Shown here: positions 51,737 to 60,835 of the stretch, one piece after another
How the letters are laid out: each line of letters begins with the position of its first letter
Position numbering within the stretch: the first letter of the stretch is position 1
NCBI RefSeq assembly: GCF_017948485.1
Contig: NZ_JAFFSX010000025.1
Coordinates: 1 to 64,000, forward strand
Reading direction: 5' to 3'
Source: Streptomyces sp. GESEQ-35
Lineage (GTDB): Bacteria > Actinomycetota > Actinomycetes > Streptomycetales > Streptomycetaceae
Length of the DNA: 64,000 nt
Notes under the pieces: model-generated
Databases searched by the model: none
Told to the model about the DNA's origin: nothing
Seen by the model: only the letters and a program-made list of their open reading frames with translations
Program-made: the position numbers and the translations under genes

Positions 51737-53812
51737 TCAGTCCCCTTCCGGCACCGCGAACTCGCACCACACACATTTGCCGCCGCCCCGCGCCTCCACG
51801 CCCCACACGTCCGTCAGCAGGTCGACGAGGAGCAGTCCGCGCCCGGAGACGCCCGACTCCCCCGCGTCGCGGCGGCGTGGCAGGGCACTGGAGGAGTCCT
51901 CGACCTCGACGCGCAGCCGCCGGTCGGTGCTGGTCAGCACCCGCAGGGTGACGACGGCGGAGCCTTCGGTGTGCATCAGGGCGTTGGTGATCAGTTCGTC
52001 GGCGACGAGTTCGATCTCGTCGGCGCGCTCGCGGGCGCCCCAGGCGCGGACGGCGGCGCGGATCATGTGCCGGGCCTGGCTGAGGGCGTCGGGGTCGCCG
52101 GGTGCGACGTGCTGCTGGAGCCGGCCGCCGGACTTGGGGGCGTCCATGCTGCGGCGGCGCAGCAGGAGCAGGGCCACGTCGTCGTCACCGCCGCGTTCCT
52201 CGGCCACGTCGATGAGCAGGTCGGCGAGGTCGTACACGTCGTCCGGGCCGGTCTTGATCATTGCTGTCAGGGTCTGCATGCCGTCGTCGAGGTCGGCGCC
52301 GGGCTGTTCCACCAGGCCGTCGGTGCACAGCAGCAGGGTGTGGCCGGGATCGAGCTCGATGGTGCCGACCGGATATTCGAGGCGGCCGAACTCTGCGGAC
52401 AGCCCGAGCGGCAGCCCGCCCTCCACGGCCACCCGGCGGCAGGTCCCGTCGGCCTGCCGGACCAGCGGGTCGATGTGCCCGGCCCGGACCACCTGGAGGA
52501 CTCCGGTCGACAGGTCGGCCTCCGCGTACAGACAGGTCGCGAAGCGGTCGGTGTCGAGTTCGTGCAGGAAGACGGAGGCGCGGGCCATCACGGTGGCGGG
52601 CGTGTGGCCCTCGGCGGCGTAGGCACGCAGGACGATGCGCAGCTGGCCCATGACGGCGGCGGCGTGTGTGTCGTGGCCCTGGACGTCGCCGATGACGGCG
52701 CCGACGCGGCCGCCCGGCAGCGGTATCAGGTCGTACCAGTCGCCGCCGATGTCCCGGCCCAGGGAGCCGGATCGGTAGCGGACGGCGACCTCGGCGCCGG
52801 GCACACTGGGGATGCTGCGCGGCAGCATGGCCTGCTGGAGGCCGGTGGCGAGGTCCTTCTCCTGTTCGTAGAGCATGGCCCGCTGGAGGCTCTGCGCGAT
52901 GCTGGAGCCGAGGGCGACGAGCACGTTGCGTTCGTCGGGTGTGAAGCCGCGCCGGTCGCTGTAGAGCAGGCCGACGGCGCCGATCGGCCTGGCCTGGGCG
53001 ATGAGCGGCAGGTAGGCGGCCGAGGTGATGTCCAGGTCGGTGATGTGCGGCCACAGCACGGGATAGCCCTCGGCGAACTCCTCGGGCGACTCGATGAACC
53101 TCGGGGTGAGGGTGCGGACGACCTCACTCATGGGGTAGGGCTCGTCGATGCGGGTGACGTCGGTGCCGGGCACGAAGCTGCCCGCGGGGCCCTCGGCGAT
53201 CAGCCGGATGCGGCCGGCCTCGACCAGGCCCATGACCAGGCTGGTGGCGCCGAGGTGGATGAGGCCGTGGGTGTCCTTGAGGGCGTCGATGACGTCCTGG
53301 ACGGTACGGGCGTGGGCGAGGGCGGCGGTGGTGAGCTGGACGACGTTGGTCTGCCGGCGGTGGGCCTCGTCCTGTGCGGCCTGGTCGCGGCGGGCCTCGA
53401 TCTCGGCGAGTTCCTGGGTGGCGTCCCGGACGATGCCGATGATGCGGCGCGGCCGGCCCGTCTCGTCGCGGCGGATGTAGCCCTGGGTGTGGGTCCAGCG
53501 CAGGGTGCCGTCTCGGCGGCGGATACGGAAGTAGACGCCGTAGTTCTCGCTGCCGTCCTTCATGGCCTGGGAGACGAGGCCGTCGAGCCGGTAGGCCTCC
53601 GGGCGCGGGACCCGGACGGCCAGGGTCTCGGGGTGTCCGTCGTATTCGTCGGGGCGCAGGTCGAAGACTTCGTGGGCCTGGGCGTCCATGTGGAACAGGC
53701 CGGTGTCCAGGTCCCAGTCGAAGCTGCCCATGCGGTTGAGCGCCAGGATCGGGTCCGGGTGGGCGGGCCAGTCGTCCGGGAGTGACAGGGCGCTCGCTCC
53801 CCGATCAACCAT
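51737..53812 (-). CDS. PAS-GAF-PP2C-HATPase sensor phosphatase (SpoIIE family)
   Basis: A 691-aa signalling protein. Order: PAS (about 20-135, HPDPILALNRMGSFDWDLDTG, TLRWTHTQGYIRR), GAF (about 165-310), PP2C/SpoIIE phosphatase (about 330-540; GGDWYDLIPL, GDVQGHDTHAAAVMGQLR, LLCTDGLVEQPG, DDVALLLLRR) and C-terminal HATPase_c anti-sigma kinase-like domain (about 555-690; ELVADELITNALMH, GRGLLLVDLLTDVWG). The combination of phosphatase and kinase for anti-anti-sigma factors is typical of Streptomyces partner-switching networks. ATG 53812. Confidence 0.93.
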   Translation of the reverse strand: MVDRGASALSLPDDWPAHPDPILALNRMGSFDWDLDTGLFHMDAQAHEVFDLRPDEYDGHPETLAVRVPRPEAYRLDGLVSQAMKDGSENYGVYFRIRRRDGTLRWTHTQGYIRRDETGRPRRIIGIVRDATQELAEIEARRDQAAQDEAHRRQTNVVQLTTAALAHARTVQDVIDALKDTHGLIHLGATSLVMGLVEAGRIRLIAEGPAGSFVPGTDVTRIDEPYPMSEVVRTLTPRFIESPEEFAEGYPVLWPHITDLDITSAAYLPLIAQARPIGAVGLLYSDRRGFTPDERNVLVALGSSIAQSLQRAMLYEQEKDLATGLQQAMLPRSIPSVPGAEVAVRYRSGSLGRDIGGDWYDLIPLPGGRVGAVIGDVQGHDTHAAAVMGQLRIVLRAYAAEGHTPATVMARASVFLHELDTDRFATCLYAEADLSTGVLQVVRAGHIDPLVRQADGTCRRVAVEGGLPLGLSAEFGRLEYPVGTIELDPGHTLLLCTDGLVEQPGADLDDGMQTLTAMIKTGPDDVYDLADLLIDVAEERGGDDDVALLLLRRRSMDAPKSGGRLQQHVAPGDPDALSQARHMIRAAVRAWGARERADEIELVADELITNALMHTEGSAVVTLRVLTSTDRRLRVEVEDSSSALPRRRDAGESGVSGRGLLLVDLLTDVWGVEARGGGKCVWCEFAVPEGD

Positions 53813-53881
53813 GGGCCCACCTTGCCAGGATTCGACAGATTCTTCGACCGGTAAGCACCGCTCCAGAAAATGGTCCGGGGG

Positions 53882-55039
53882 TCAGCTGCCGAAGACGTCC
53901 GTCGGGCTGCCGAGGATGATGTCGGTGCTCTCCGGCTCGTCGGGGATCAGTCCGCCGCCGTCGGGCACGTCCGGGGTGTCCGGCACGGCCCCGGGGCCGA
54001 CCTCGTCCGGGGACTCGGGGGACTCCGGGGACTCCGGGGACTCCGGGGACTCCGGGGACTCCGGGGACTCCGGGGAGGAGGAGTCGGGTGGGGAGCCGGA
54101 CTCCTTTTCCGGCGGGGTGGTGGTGACGTCCGGCGGCACGGGCGCGCTCGGGCGGCCGCTCGGGGACCGGCTCTCCTCGCCGGGGGACGTGCTGGACTCA
54201 CTCGGCGGTGAGGTCGGAGTCGGCTTGGGCGTGAGGGTCGGCGTCGGCGTCACCGGGCGCGGCGCGGGCACGCCGCGGTCGTGGCGGACGTCATGGCCGA
54301 CACGTCGCTCGATCCAGGTGTGGTTGACGGTGCTGATGATCGTGACGCTGGTGATGATCCGGGGCGCGGGGGCGACCACGACGACCTGCGCGGGGCGATA
54401 GCCCGACCAGGGGCGGCCGTCGGTGCCCGGGTTGCCCCGCATCGCGACCGGCGGCCGGAGCGGGTTGCCGCAGGCGCAGCGGACGCGCGGCACGCCCCGG
54501 TTGTCGACGAGGACGGCCGTACCGGCCTGGAGCACGGACTGGTAGCCGGTCGTCCGGCCGCTCCGGTAGCCGTGGTTGGTGACCCGGGTGTCTGCCCGCA
54601 GCATGACCGGGGTCAGACCGCGCACGTAGGCGGGGACCGAGGCCTCGGCGACACCCGTGACCCGGGCGAAGGCACCGGCCTTGGCCCGGTCGGCGGTGAG
54701 GAGGGCGATCTGCCGGTTCATGTCGCAGCTGCCGTCCCGCTGCCGACCGCCGTACAGACCGGGCGTCCCACCGGAGAAGGTCCGCACTCCGCGCAGAGCG
54801 GAGGCGTTCACCGTGGGTGTCGACGGGGCCGGTCGGGTGACCGTCGGCGGGGTGGCCGTCGAGGTCGCGGTGGAGTCCGTGAAGGGATCCGGGCCCCTGT
54901 CCGCGGCCGGCTGGAGGAAGAGCTCGCCGCGCGGCTGCGCGGCCCGGTCCGTGTCGCCGTCACTGTCGCCGCAGCCGGCTACGAGGAGGGTCGCCGAGAG
55001 CGCGCAGGCCATGACGACGGTTCGGATGGGTAGCCGCAC
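53882..55039 (-). CDS. DUF6777-type lipoprotein with SPE tandem repeat
   Basis: A 385-aa lipoprotein. Signal peptide with perfect lipobox LVAGC; then a conserved domain (about 75-235) with VRTFSGGTPGLYGG, CDMNRQIALL and CACGNPLRPP, and a Pro/Ser/Thr-rich C-terminal tail containing six SPE tripeptides in tandem. The function of this family is unknown. GTG 55039 is preferred to ATG 55057 because GGGAGG stands 5 nt before it. It follows a sensor phosphatase gene on the same strand and is divergent from the lipase maturation factor gene. Confidence 0.82.
   Translation of the reverse strand: MRLPIRTVVMACALSATLLVAGCGDSDGDTDRAAQPRGELFLQPAADRGPDPFTDSTATSTATPPTVTRPAPSTPTVNASALRGVRTFSGGTPGLYGGRQRDGSCDMNRQIALLTADRAKAGAFARVTGVAEASVPAYVRGLTPVMLRADTRVTNHGYRSGRTTGYQSVLQAGTAVLVDNRGVPRVRCACGNPLRPPVAMRGNPGTDGRPWSGYRPAQVVVVAPAPRIITSVTIISTVNHTWIERRVGHDVRHDRGVPAPRPVTPTPTLTPKPTPTSPPSESSTSPGEESRSPSGRPSAPVPPDVTTTPPEKESGSPPDSSSPESPESPESPESPESPESPESPDEVGPGAVPDTPDVPDGGGLIPDEPESTDIILGSPTDVFGS
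54009..54076 (-). repeat. 9-bp coding tandem repeat (SPE)
   Basis: About seven head-to-tail 9-nt units (plus-strand unit GACTCCGGG with minor changes) coding for SPE. A likely site of length variation. Confidence 0.85.
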
Positions 55040-55176
55040 GTCGTCCTCCCGCTTCATCCCGGGCGCAGTTCGTCACTATTGTCTGCTTCGCTCACTTGGG
55101 TTACGCAAGCGGAGAGGATATACACGGAGAGTGACATCGGTTTCCGGCGCGACAATGGAGTCAGGAAAGCAGGGCT

Positions 55177-56598
55177 GTGGACTGGTTCACCGCTTCCGAC
55201 TACTGGCTGAGCCGGCTGGTCTTCCAGCGGGCTCTGGCCGCCCTGTACCTCGTCGCGTTCCTCACGGCGGCGCTCCAGTTCCGCGCGCTGCTGGGCGAGC
55301 GCGGCATGCTGCCGATCCCGCGGTTCGTCGCGCGGGTGCCCTTCAGGCGGGCGCCGAGCCTGTTCCAACTGCACTACTCGGACCGGTTCTTCGCGGCCTC
55401 GGCCTGGGCGGGCTGCGCGGTGTCGGCGGCACTGGTGGCGGGGCTCGACTCGCTGCTGCCGCTGTGGGGCGGCATGGCGCTGTGGCTGGTGCCGTGGGTG
55501 CTGTATCTGTCGATCGTCAACGTCGGCCAGACCTGGTACGGCTTCGGCTGGGAGTCGCTGCTTCTGGAGGTCGGGTTTCTCGCGGTCTTCCTCGGCAACG
55601 ACGAGGTGGCCCCGCCGATCGTGGTCCTGTTCCTGCTGCGCTGGATCCTGTTCCGGGTGGAGTTCGGCGCGGGTCTGATCAAGATGCGTGGTGACGCCTG
55701 CTGGCGGAACCTGACGTGCCTGGACCACCACCACGAGACCCAGCCGATGCCGGGCCCGCTGAGCTGGTTCTTCCACCATCTCCCCCGGCCCCTGCACCGG
55801 GCGGAGGTGGCTGCCAACCACTTCACCCAACTCGTCGTGCCCGTCCTGCTGTTCACCCCGCATCCCATCGCGACGGCCGCCGCGGCACTGATGATCGTCA
55901 CCCAGCTGTGGCTGGTCCTGTCGGGCAACTTCTCCTGGCTGAACTGGATCACGATCGTGCTGGCCCTGTCGGCCGTACGGTTCCCGGGCTCACCGCCCTC
56001 CGTCGCCGACGCCCCGCTCTGGTACGAGGTCGTCGTCCTCGCCGTCGCCGCACTGCTCGTGGGCCTGAGCTACCACCCCGTCCGCAACATGATCTCCCGC
56101 CGCCAGGTGATGAACCGCTCCTTCGACCCGCTCCACCTGGTCAACACGTACGGGGCGTTCGGCAGTGTCAGCCGGATCCGGTACGAGGTGGTGGTCGAGG
56201 GCACGGCCGATCCGGTACCGCACGAGGACTCGGACTGGCGGGAGTACGAGTTCAAGGGCAAGCCGGGTGATCCCCGGCACTGGCCGCGCCAGTTCGCGCC
56301 GTACCATCTGCGGCTCGACTGGATGATGTGGTTCGCCGCGCTGTCGCCCGCCTACGCGGGAACCTGGTTCGGCGCCCTGGTGGAACGGCTGCTGGAGAAC
56401 GACCCCGCCACTCTGAAGCTGCTGCGCCGCTCTCCCTTCCCGCCCGACGGGCCCCCGCGGTTCGTGCGCGCCCGTCTCTTCCGCTACCGCTACACCACCT
56501 GGCGTGAGCTGCGGGAGACGGGCGCGTGCTGGGAGCGGACGTATGTGCGGGAGTATCTGCCGCCGACGCGGCTGGCGGGGATGACTCAGAGGTCGTAG
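55177..56598 (+). CDS. Lipase maturation factor (LMF1-like) family membrane protein
   Basis: A 473-aa polytopic membrane protein with about 7-8 helices. The family core is clear: YGFGWESLLLEVGFLAVFLG, RWILFRVEFGAGLIKMRGDACWRNLTCLDHHHETQPMPGPLSWFFH, then RYRYTTWRELRETGACWERTYVREYLPP near the C terminus. In animals LMF1 helps lipases fold in the ER; the bacterial role is unknown. GTG 55177 starts the membrane-anchored N terminus. The last 13 bp overlap the convergent amidohydrolase gene. Confidence 0.9.
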   Translation: MDWFTASDYWLSRLVFQRALAALYLVAFLTAALQFRALLGERGMLPIPRFVARVPFRRAPSLFQLHYSDRFFAASAWAGCAVSAALVAGLDSLLPLWGGMALWLVPWVLYLSIVNVGQTWYGFGWESLLLEVGFLAVFLGNDEVAPPIVVLFLLRWILFRVEFGAGLIKMRGDACWRNLTCLDHHHETQPMPGPLSWFFHHLPRPLHRAEVAANHFTQLVVPVLLFTPHPIATAAAALMIVTQLWLVLSGNFSWLNWITIVLALSAVRFPGSPPSVADAPLWYEVVVLAVAALLVGLSYHPVRNMISRRQVMNRSFDPLHLVNTYGAFGSVSRIRYEVVVEGTADPVPHEDSDWREYEFKGKPGDPRHWPRQFAPYHLRLDWMMWFAALSPAYAGTWFGALVERLLENDPATLKLLRRSPFPPDGPPRFVRARLFRYRYTTWRELRETGACWERTYVREYLPPTRLAGMTQRS

Positions 56599-57416
56599 AC
56601 GCGGGTGGCGGTGCCTTCGAGGATCCGGGAGCGATCCGCTGCGTCCGTCAACTGCCGTGCCGTCGCCAGCACTTCACCGTAGGTGGCCGCCAGCGTGCAC
56701 ACCGGCCAGTCCGAGCCGAACATCAGACGGTCCGGACCGAAAGCATCGAGGACGGTGTCGGCGTACGGGCGGAGGCCGTCGACCGTCCAGGAGCTGGGGT
56801 CGGCCTCGGTGACCATGCCGGAGAGCTTGCAGACCGTGTTGGGCAGCGCGGCGAGGGTGCGGACGGCGCTCGCCCAGGGTTCCCGTTCGCCGGAGGCGAT
56901 GGGTGGTTTGCCCAGGTGGTCCAGGACGAAGGTGAGGCCCGGATGGTCGGCTGCGGCCTTGGCGCAGGCGGGCAGTTGCTGGGGCAGGACAATGAGGTCG
57001 TAGACGAGGCCCGCGTCGGCGACGGCGGCGAGTCCACGGCGTACCTCGGGCCGCAGCAGCCACTCCGGGTCGGGTTCGCCCTGGACCTGGTGGCGGATGC
57101 CTTTCAAGTAGCCGCCGCCGGGGAGTTCGCGCAGTCGGGCCAGCTCGTCGGCGACGGCCAGGCTTGTGAGGTCGGTCCAGCCGACCACGGCGCCGATCAG
57201 CTCGTGCTCGGCTGCGAGGGCGAGGAACTCCGGGGTCTCGTCCGGCACGGTGACCGTCTGGACGAGGACGGTCCGGTCCACTCCGGCGGCCCGCGCCTCG
57301 GGTTCCAGGTCGGCGACGGTGAAGTTCCGCCTCAGCGGCCGGAGTTCGTCTCCGGTGATCCAGTCCTGGTCGCGTACGGAGAGGTCCCAGACGTGGTGGT
57401 GGGCGTCGACCGTCAT
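56586..57416 (-). CDS. Amidohydrolase-2 family lactonase (probable L-fuconolactonase)
   Basis: A 276-aa metal-dependent TIM-barrel hydrolase. N-terminal VDAHHHVWDLS carries the metal His pair, LDHLGKPP the later His, and MFGSDWPVC the catalytic Asp. This family includes L-fuconolactone and L-rhamnono-lactone hydrolases. It is the last gene of the operon; ATG 57416 overlaps the mutarotase stop (ATGA). Its job is to open the lactone formed by the upstream aldo/keto reductase. Confidence 0.85.
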   Translation of the reverse strand: MTVDAHHHVWDLSVRDQDWITGDELRPLRRNFTVADLEPEARAAGVDRTVLVQTVTVPDETPEFLALAAEHELIGAVVGWTDLTSLAVADELARLRELPGGGYLKGIRHQVQGEPDPEWLLRPEVRRGLAAVADAGLVYDLIVLPQQLPACAKAAADHPGLTFVLDHLGKPPIASGEREPWASAVRTLAALPNTVCKLSGMVTEADPSSWTVDGLRPYADTVLDAFGPDRLMFGSDWPVCTLAATYGEVLATARQLTDAADRSRILEGTATRVYDL

Positions 57417-57727
57417 GGCAGCTCCCATACGACGGGCAGGCTCGCGTCTGCCCCCTGGTCGGAGTAGTCGTGCACCACGTCCAGGATCTCCGCCATACGG
57501 GCCTGCCAGGCGACGTTGACGGGCAGCTCGTCCAGCTCGGCGAGGAGCCGTGCGTAGTCCTCGCACTCCAGGATGTGGAAGAGGTCGGTACCGCTGCGCC
57601 AGATCGTCCAGGAGGTGGCACCGGCGGCACGGATGGCGACCGTGAGCTCCTTCGGGACATCGCGGTGCGCGGCCTCGTAGTCCGCGATGCGGTTCGCGCG
57701 GACCTTGGTGTGCAGGGCGACTCTCAT
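57413..57727 (-). CDS. L-rhamnose/L-fucose mutarotase family protein
   Basis: A 104-aa dimeric ferredoxin-like fold protein of the RhaM/FucU-related group. Marks are VRANRIADYEAAHRDVPKEL and DLFHILECEDY, followed by a conserved Trp pair (VNVAWQARM, PVVWELP). It interconverts alpha and beta anomers of a 6-deoxy sugar so that the dehydrogenase receives the right form. Both ends overlap neighbours by 4 bp, showing tight coupling. Confidence 0.9.
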   Translation of the reverse strand: MRVALHTKVRANRIADYEAAHRDVPKELTVAIRAAGATSWTIWRSGTDLFHILECEDYARLLAELDELPVNVAWQARMAEILDVVHDYSDQGADASLPVVWELP

Positions 57728-58692
57728 GACGGCTCCTCGTCGGTCAGCAGGCCGGTCTCTCTCAGCTCCTGCCAGAACGCCGCGGGCACCTCCGTCGCGA
57801 ACTGCTCGGCGCAGTCCCGGACTTCGGCCGCCGACCGCGCACCGACGAGGACGCTGACGACGGCCGGGTGCGCGGCGCAGTAGGCGAGCGCGGCGGCCCG
57901 CAGGGTGATGCCGTGGCGGTCGGCGACGGACTTCATGCGCAGGGCGCGGTCCAGCAACTCCGCCGGGACCTGGGCATAGTTGTACGTCGCCTCCGGCCTC
58001 GGATCCGCCAGCAGACCGGAGTTGAAGGCGCCGCCGACGACGACGGACGTGCCGCGCGCCAGGGCGGCGGGCAGCAGACCGGCCAGGGCGCTCTGGTCGA
58101 GCAGGGTGTACCGGCCGGCGCACAGCACCACGTCGACGTCCGTGTCACGGACGAAGCGGGTGAGCATCTCGGTCTGGTTCATACCCGCGCCGATCGCGCC
58201 GACCACGCCCTCGGCGCGCAGCTTCTCCAGCGCCGGGTAGCCCTCGCGGAAGGCCTGTTCGGCGTGGTCGTCGGGGTCGTGGAGGTAGACGACGTCGACG
58301 CGGTCGAGGCCGAGCCGTTCCAGGCTTGCGTCCAGGGTGCGTCGTATGCCGTCGGCGCTGAAGTCCCACACACGGTGGTGGGTGGCGGGCACGGCGAAGC
58401 CGTTCGCCAGGTCGTCGCCCGGGGTGTCGGACGGGTCCAGGCGGCGGCCGACCTTCGTGGAGATCGTGTAGGCCTCGCGCGGGTGCTCGCGCAGGGCGGC
58501 GCCCAGGCGGCGCTCGGACAGACCGAGGCCGTAGTGCGGGGCGGTGTCGAAGTAGCGGATGCCCTGTTGCCAGGCGGCGGCCACGGCTCCGTACGCCTGC
58601 TCGTCCGTGACCTCGGTGAACAGGTTGCCGAGGGGAGCGGCTCCGAGGGCGAGGTCGGTGACCTCGACGCCGCTCCTGCCGAGGGTGTTCAC
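57724..58692 (-). CDS. Aldo/keto reductase (probable L-fucose/6-deoxysugar dehydrogenase)
   Basis: A 322-aa NAD(P)-dependent AKR. Catalytic residues are in RYFDTAPHYGLGLSE (Asp and Tyr), ISTKVGRRL (Lys) and VVYLHDPDDH (His). The form is of the D-threo-aldose/L-fucose 1-dehydrogenase branch, which oxidises the sugar C1 to a lactone. GTG 58692 overlaps the SDR stop. Position between SDR and mutarotase supports the sugar dehydrogenase role. Confidence 0.87.
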   Translation of the reverse strand: MNTLGRSGVEVTDLALGAAPLGNLFTEVTDEQAYGAVAAAWQQGIRYFDTAPHYGLGLSERRLGAALREHPREAYTISTKVGRRLDPSDTPGDDLANGFAVPATHHRVWDFSADGIRRTLDASLERLGLDRVDVVYLHDPDDHAEQAFREGYPALEKLRAEGVVGAIGAGMNQTEMLTRFVRDTDVDVVLCAGRYTLLDQSALAGLLPAALARGTSVVVGGAFNSGLLADPRPEATYNYAQVPAELLDRALRMKSVADRHGITLRAAALAYCAAHPAVVSVLVGARSAAEVRDCAEQFATEVPAAFWQELRETGLLTDEEPS

Positions 58693-59444
58693 CGGCCCGC
58701 CGGGCGCAGTCGCAGGCCCTGCATGCCGCCGTCGACGGCCAGTGCGGTGCCGGTGGTGGCGCCGGACAGGGGGCTCGCCAAGTAGGCGACGGCGCCCGCG
58801 ACTTCGGCCGCAGTGACCAGGCGCCCGGTGGGCTGGCGAGCTTCCAGGGCCGCGCGTTCGGCGGCCGGGCTGTCGGCGGCGTCGAGGAGGCGGCCGACCC
58901 ACGGGGTGTCCACGGTGCCGGGGTTGACGCAGTTGACGCGGATGCCCTCGCGGACGTGGTCGGCGGCCATCGCGAGGGTGAGCGAGTACACGGCGCCCTT
59001 GGTCGCGCTGTACAGGGCGCGTTGCGGAAGGCCGGCGGTGGCGGCGATGGAGCAGGTGTTGACGATCGCGGCATGCGACGACTTGCGCAGGTGCGGGAGG
59101 GCGGCGCGGGCCGCGCGGACCATGCCGACGACGTTGACGTCCAGGACGCGGTGCCATTCGGCGTCGTCGTTGTCCTCGACGGTGCCCTGGGCGCCGATGC
59201 CCGCGTTGTTGATCAGGATGTCGAGTCCGCCGAGGTCGGCGACCGCGGCGGCGACGGCCTCACGGACGGAGGCGTCGTCGGTGACATCGGCGCGGTGGGC
59301 GAACAGCGGCTTCTCCACGGAGGACGGGTCCAGGTCGAGGACGGCGACCTGGGCGCCGCGCTCGGCCAGCAGTTCCGCGGTGGCCCGGCCGATGCCTGAC
59401 GCGCCGCCCGTCACCAACGCCTTGAGGCCCTCGAAGTCGCTCAT
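58689..59444 (-). CDS. Short-chain dehydrogenase (probable 2-keto-3-deoxy-L-fuconate dehydrogenase)
   Basis: A 251-aa classical SDR: cofactor motif TGGASGIG, NNAG, catalytic Ser in TCSIAATAG, YSATK (YxxxK), and PGTVDTPW. The length and C-terminal TGTALAVDGG fit sugar-acid SDRs. In the non-phosphorylative L-fucose route this enzyme oxidises 2-keto-3-deoxy-L-fuconate. ATG 59444 overlaps the dehydratase stop (ATGA). Confidence 0.88.
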   Translation of the reverse strand: MSDFEGLKALVTGGASGIGRATAELLAERGAQVAVLDLDPSSVEKPLFAHRADVTDDASVREAVAAAVADLGGLDILINNAGIGAQGTVEDNDDAEWHRVLDVNVVGMVRAARAALPHLRKSSHAAIVNTCSIAATAGLPQRALYSATKGAVYSLTLAMAADHVREGIRVNCVNPGTVDTPWVGRLLDAADSPAAERAALEARQPTGRLVTAAEVAGAVAYLASPLSGATTGTALAVDGGMQGLRLRPAGR

Positions 59445-60799
59445 GCCGCCTGCCCCTTCTTGTCCGTGACGTTCTGCGTCTGGAGGTCGGCGGCCCAGAA
59501 GGCGCCGCCGGGAAACGTGTACCGCGCGATCGACTCGGGCCGCATGGCGGCCGAGAAGCCCGGCGCGGTGGGTGCCGTGTAGTGACCCTCGCGGATCACC
59601 ACCGGGTCGAGGAAGTGGTCGTGCAGATGGTCGACGTACTCGATGACGCGGTCGTCGGTCGTGCCGGAGACCGCGACGTAGTCGAACATCGAGAGGTGCT
59701 GGACGAGTTCGCACAGGCCGACCCCGCCCGCGTGCGGGCAGACCGGCACGCCGAACTTGGCCGCGAGCAGCAGGATCGCCAGGTTCTCGTTGACGCCGGC
59801 GACCCGGGCCGCGTCGATCTGGACCACGTCGATCGCGCCGGCCTGGAGCAGCTGCTTGAAGACGACCCGGTTCTGGACGTGCTCGCCGGTGGCGACCTTC
59901 ACCGGGGCCACGGCCCGGCGGATCGCGGCGTGGCCGAGGACGTCGTCGGGACTGGTGGGCTCCTCGATCCAGTACGGGGCGAACTCGGCGAGGGCCTTGG
60001 TCCAGCGGATCGCCTCGTCGACGTCCCAGCGCTGGTTGGCGTCGATCGCCATGCGGATGTCCGGGCCGACCACGGACCGGGCGACCCGGCAACGCCGGAT
60101 GTCGTCCTCCAGATCGGCGCCGACCTTCAGCTTGATCTGCCGGAAGCCGTCGGCGACCGCCTCGGCGGCGAGCCGGGTGAGCTTGTCGTCGTCGTAGCCG
60201 AGCCAGCCGGCGGACGTGGTGTAGGCGGGGTAGCCGCGCTCCAGGAGCCGGGCCCTGCGGTCCTCGGCGCCTTCGCGGCCGCGGCGCAGGAGGGCCAGCG
60301 CCTCCTCGGGAGTGAGCGCGTCCGTGAGGTAGCGGAAGTCGATCTGGCCGACCAGCCACTCCGGGTCGGCGTCGGCGAGCAGTTGCCAGAGCGGCTTGTC
60401 GGCCCGCTTGGCGGCCAGGTCCCACACCGCGTTGGTCACCGCGCCGATCGCCATGTGCATTACGCCCTTCTCGGGCCCGAGCCAGCGCAGTTGGCTGTCG
60501 CCGATCAGGTCCCGGAACAAGGACCCGGGGTCGTCGCACAGCTCGTCGACGGACCGTCCGACCACGTGGTGGCGCAGTGCGTGGATCGCGGCGACCTGGA
60601 CCTCGTTGCCCCGCCCGATGGTGAAGGTGAAACCGTGCCCCTCCGGACCGCCGTCGGCGGCATCGGTGCGCAGTACGACATACGCCGCCGAGTAGTCGGG
60701 GTCCGGATTCATCGCGTCGGAGCCGTCGAGCTCCCGCGAGGTGGGGAAACGGATGTCATGGGTGTCGACCGCGGTGATGCGGACGGGCGTCGGGGACAC
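59441..60799 (-). CDS. Enolase-superfamily L-fuconate dehydratase
   Basis: A 452-aa member of the mandelate-racemase-like enolase superfamily. Marks are RFPTSRELDGSDAMNPDPDYSAAYVVL at the N-terminal lid, QIKLKVGADLEDD (catalytic Lys), MAIDANQRWD and YWIEEPTSPDD (metal Asp/Glu) and ATGEHVQNR, VCPHAGGVGLCEL (Gly-His). Those are the signs of L-fuconate dehydratase. GTG 60799 is chosen because GAAAGG lies 6 nt upstream; a longer start at 60829 is possible. It comes 36 bp after the permease gene. Confidence 0.9.
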   Translation of the reverse strand: MSPTPVRITAVDTHDIRFPTSRELDGSDAMNPDPDYSAAYVVLRTDAADGGPEGHGFTFTIGRGNEVQVAAIHALRHHVVGRSVDELCDDPGSLFRDLIGDSQLRWLGPEKGVMHMAIGAVTNAVWDLAAKRADKPLWQLLADADPEWLVGQIDFRYLTDALTPEEALALLRRGREGAEDRRARLLERGYPAYTTSAGWLGYDDDKLTRLAAEAVADGFRQIKLKVGADLEDDIRRCRVARSVVGPDIRMAIDANQRWDVDEAIRWTKALAEFAPYWIEEPTSPDDVLGHAAIRRAVAPVKVATGEHVQNRVVFKQLLQAGAIDVVQIDAARVAGVNENLAILLLAAKFGVPVCPHAGGVGLCELVQHLSMFDYVAVSGTTDDRVIEYVDHLHDHFLDPVVIREGHYTAPTAPGFSAAMRPESIARYTFPGGAFWAADLQTQNVTDKKGQAA

Positions 60800-60835
60800 A
60801 GAGAGCCTTTCGGTCGCTGGCAGGGACAAGGCGGG

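Noticed and set aside
51176..53785. 869-codon plus-strand frame opposite the SpoIIE-type phosphatase gene
   Set aside because: Antisense shadow; its middle and C-terminal part is low-complexity Gly/Val/Asp translation with no recognisable domain, while the minus frame has four clear domains.
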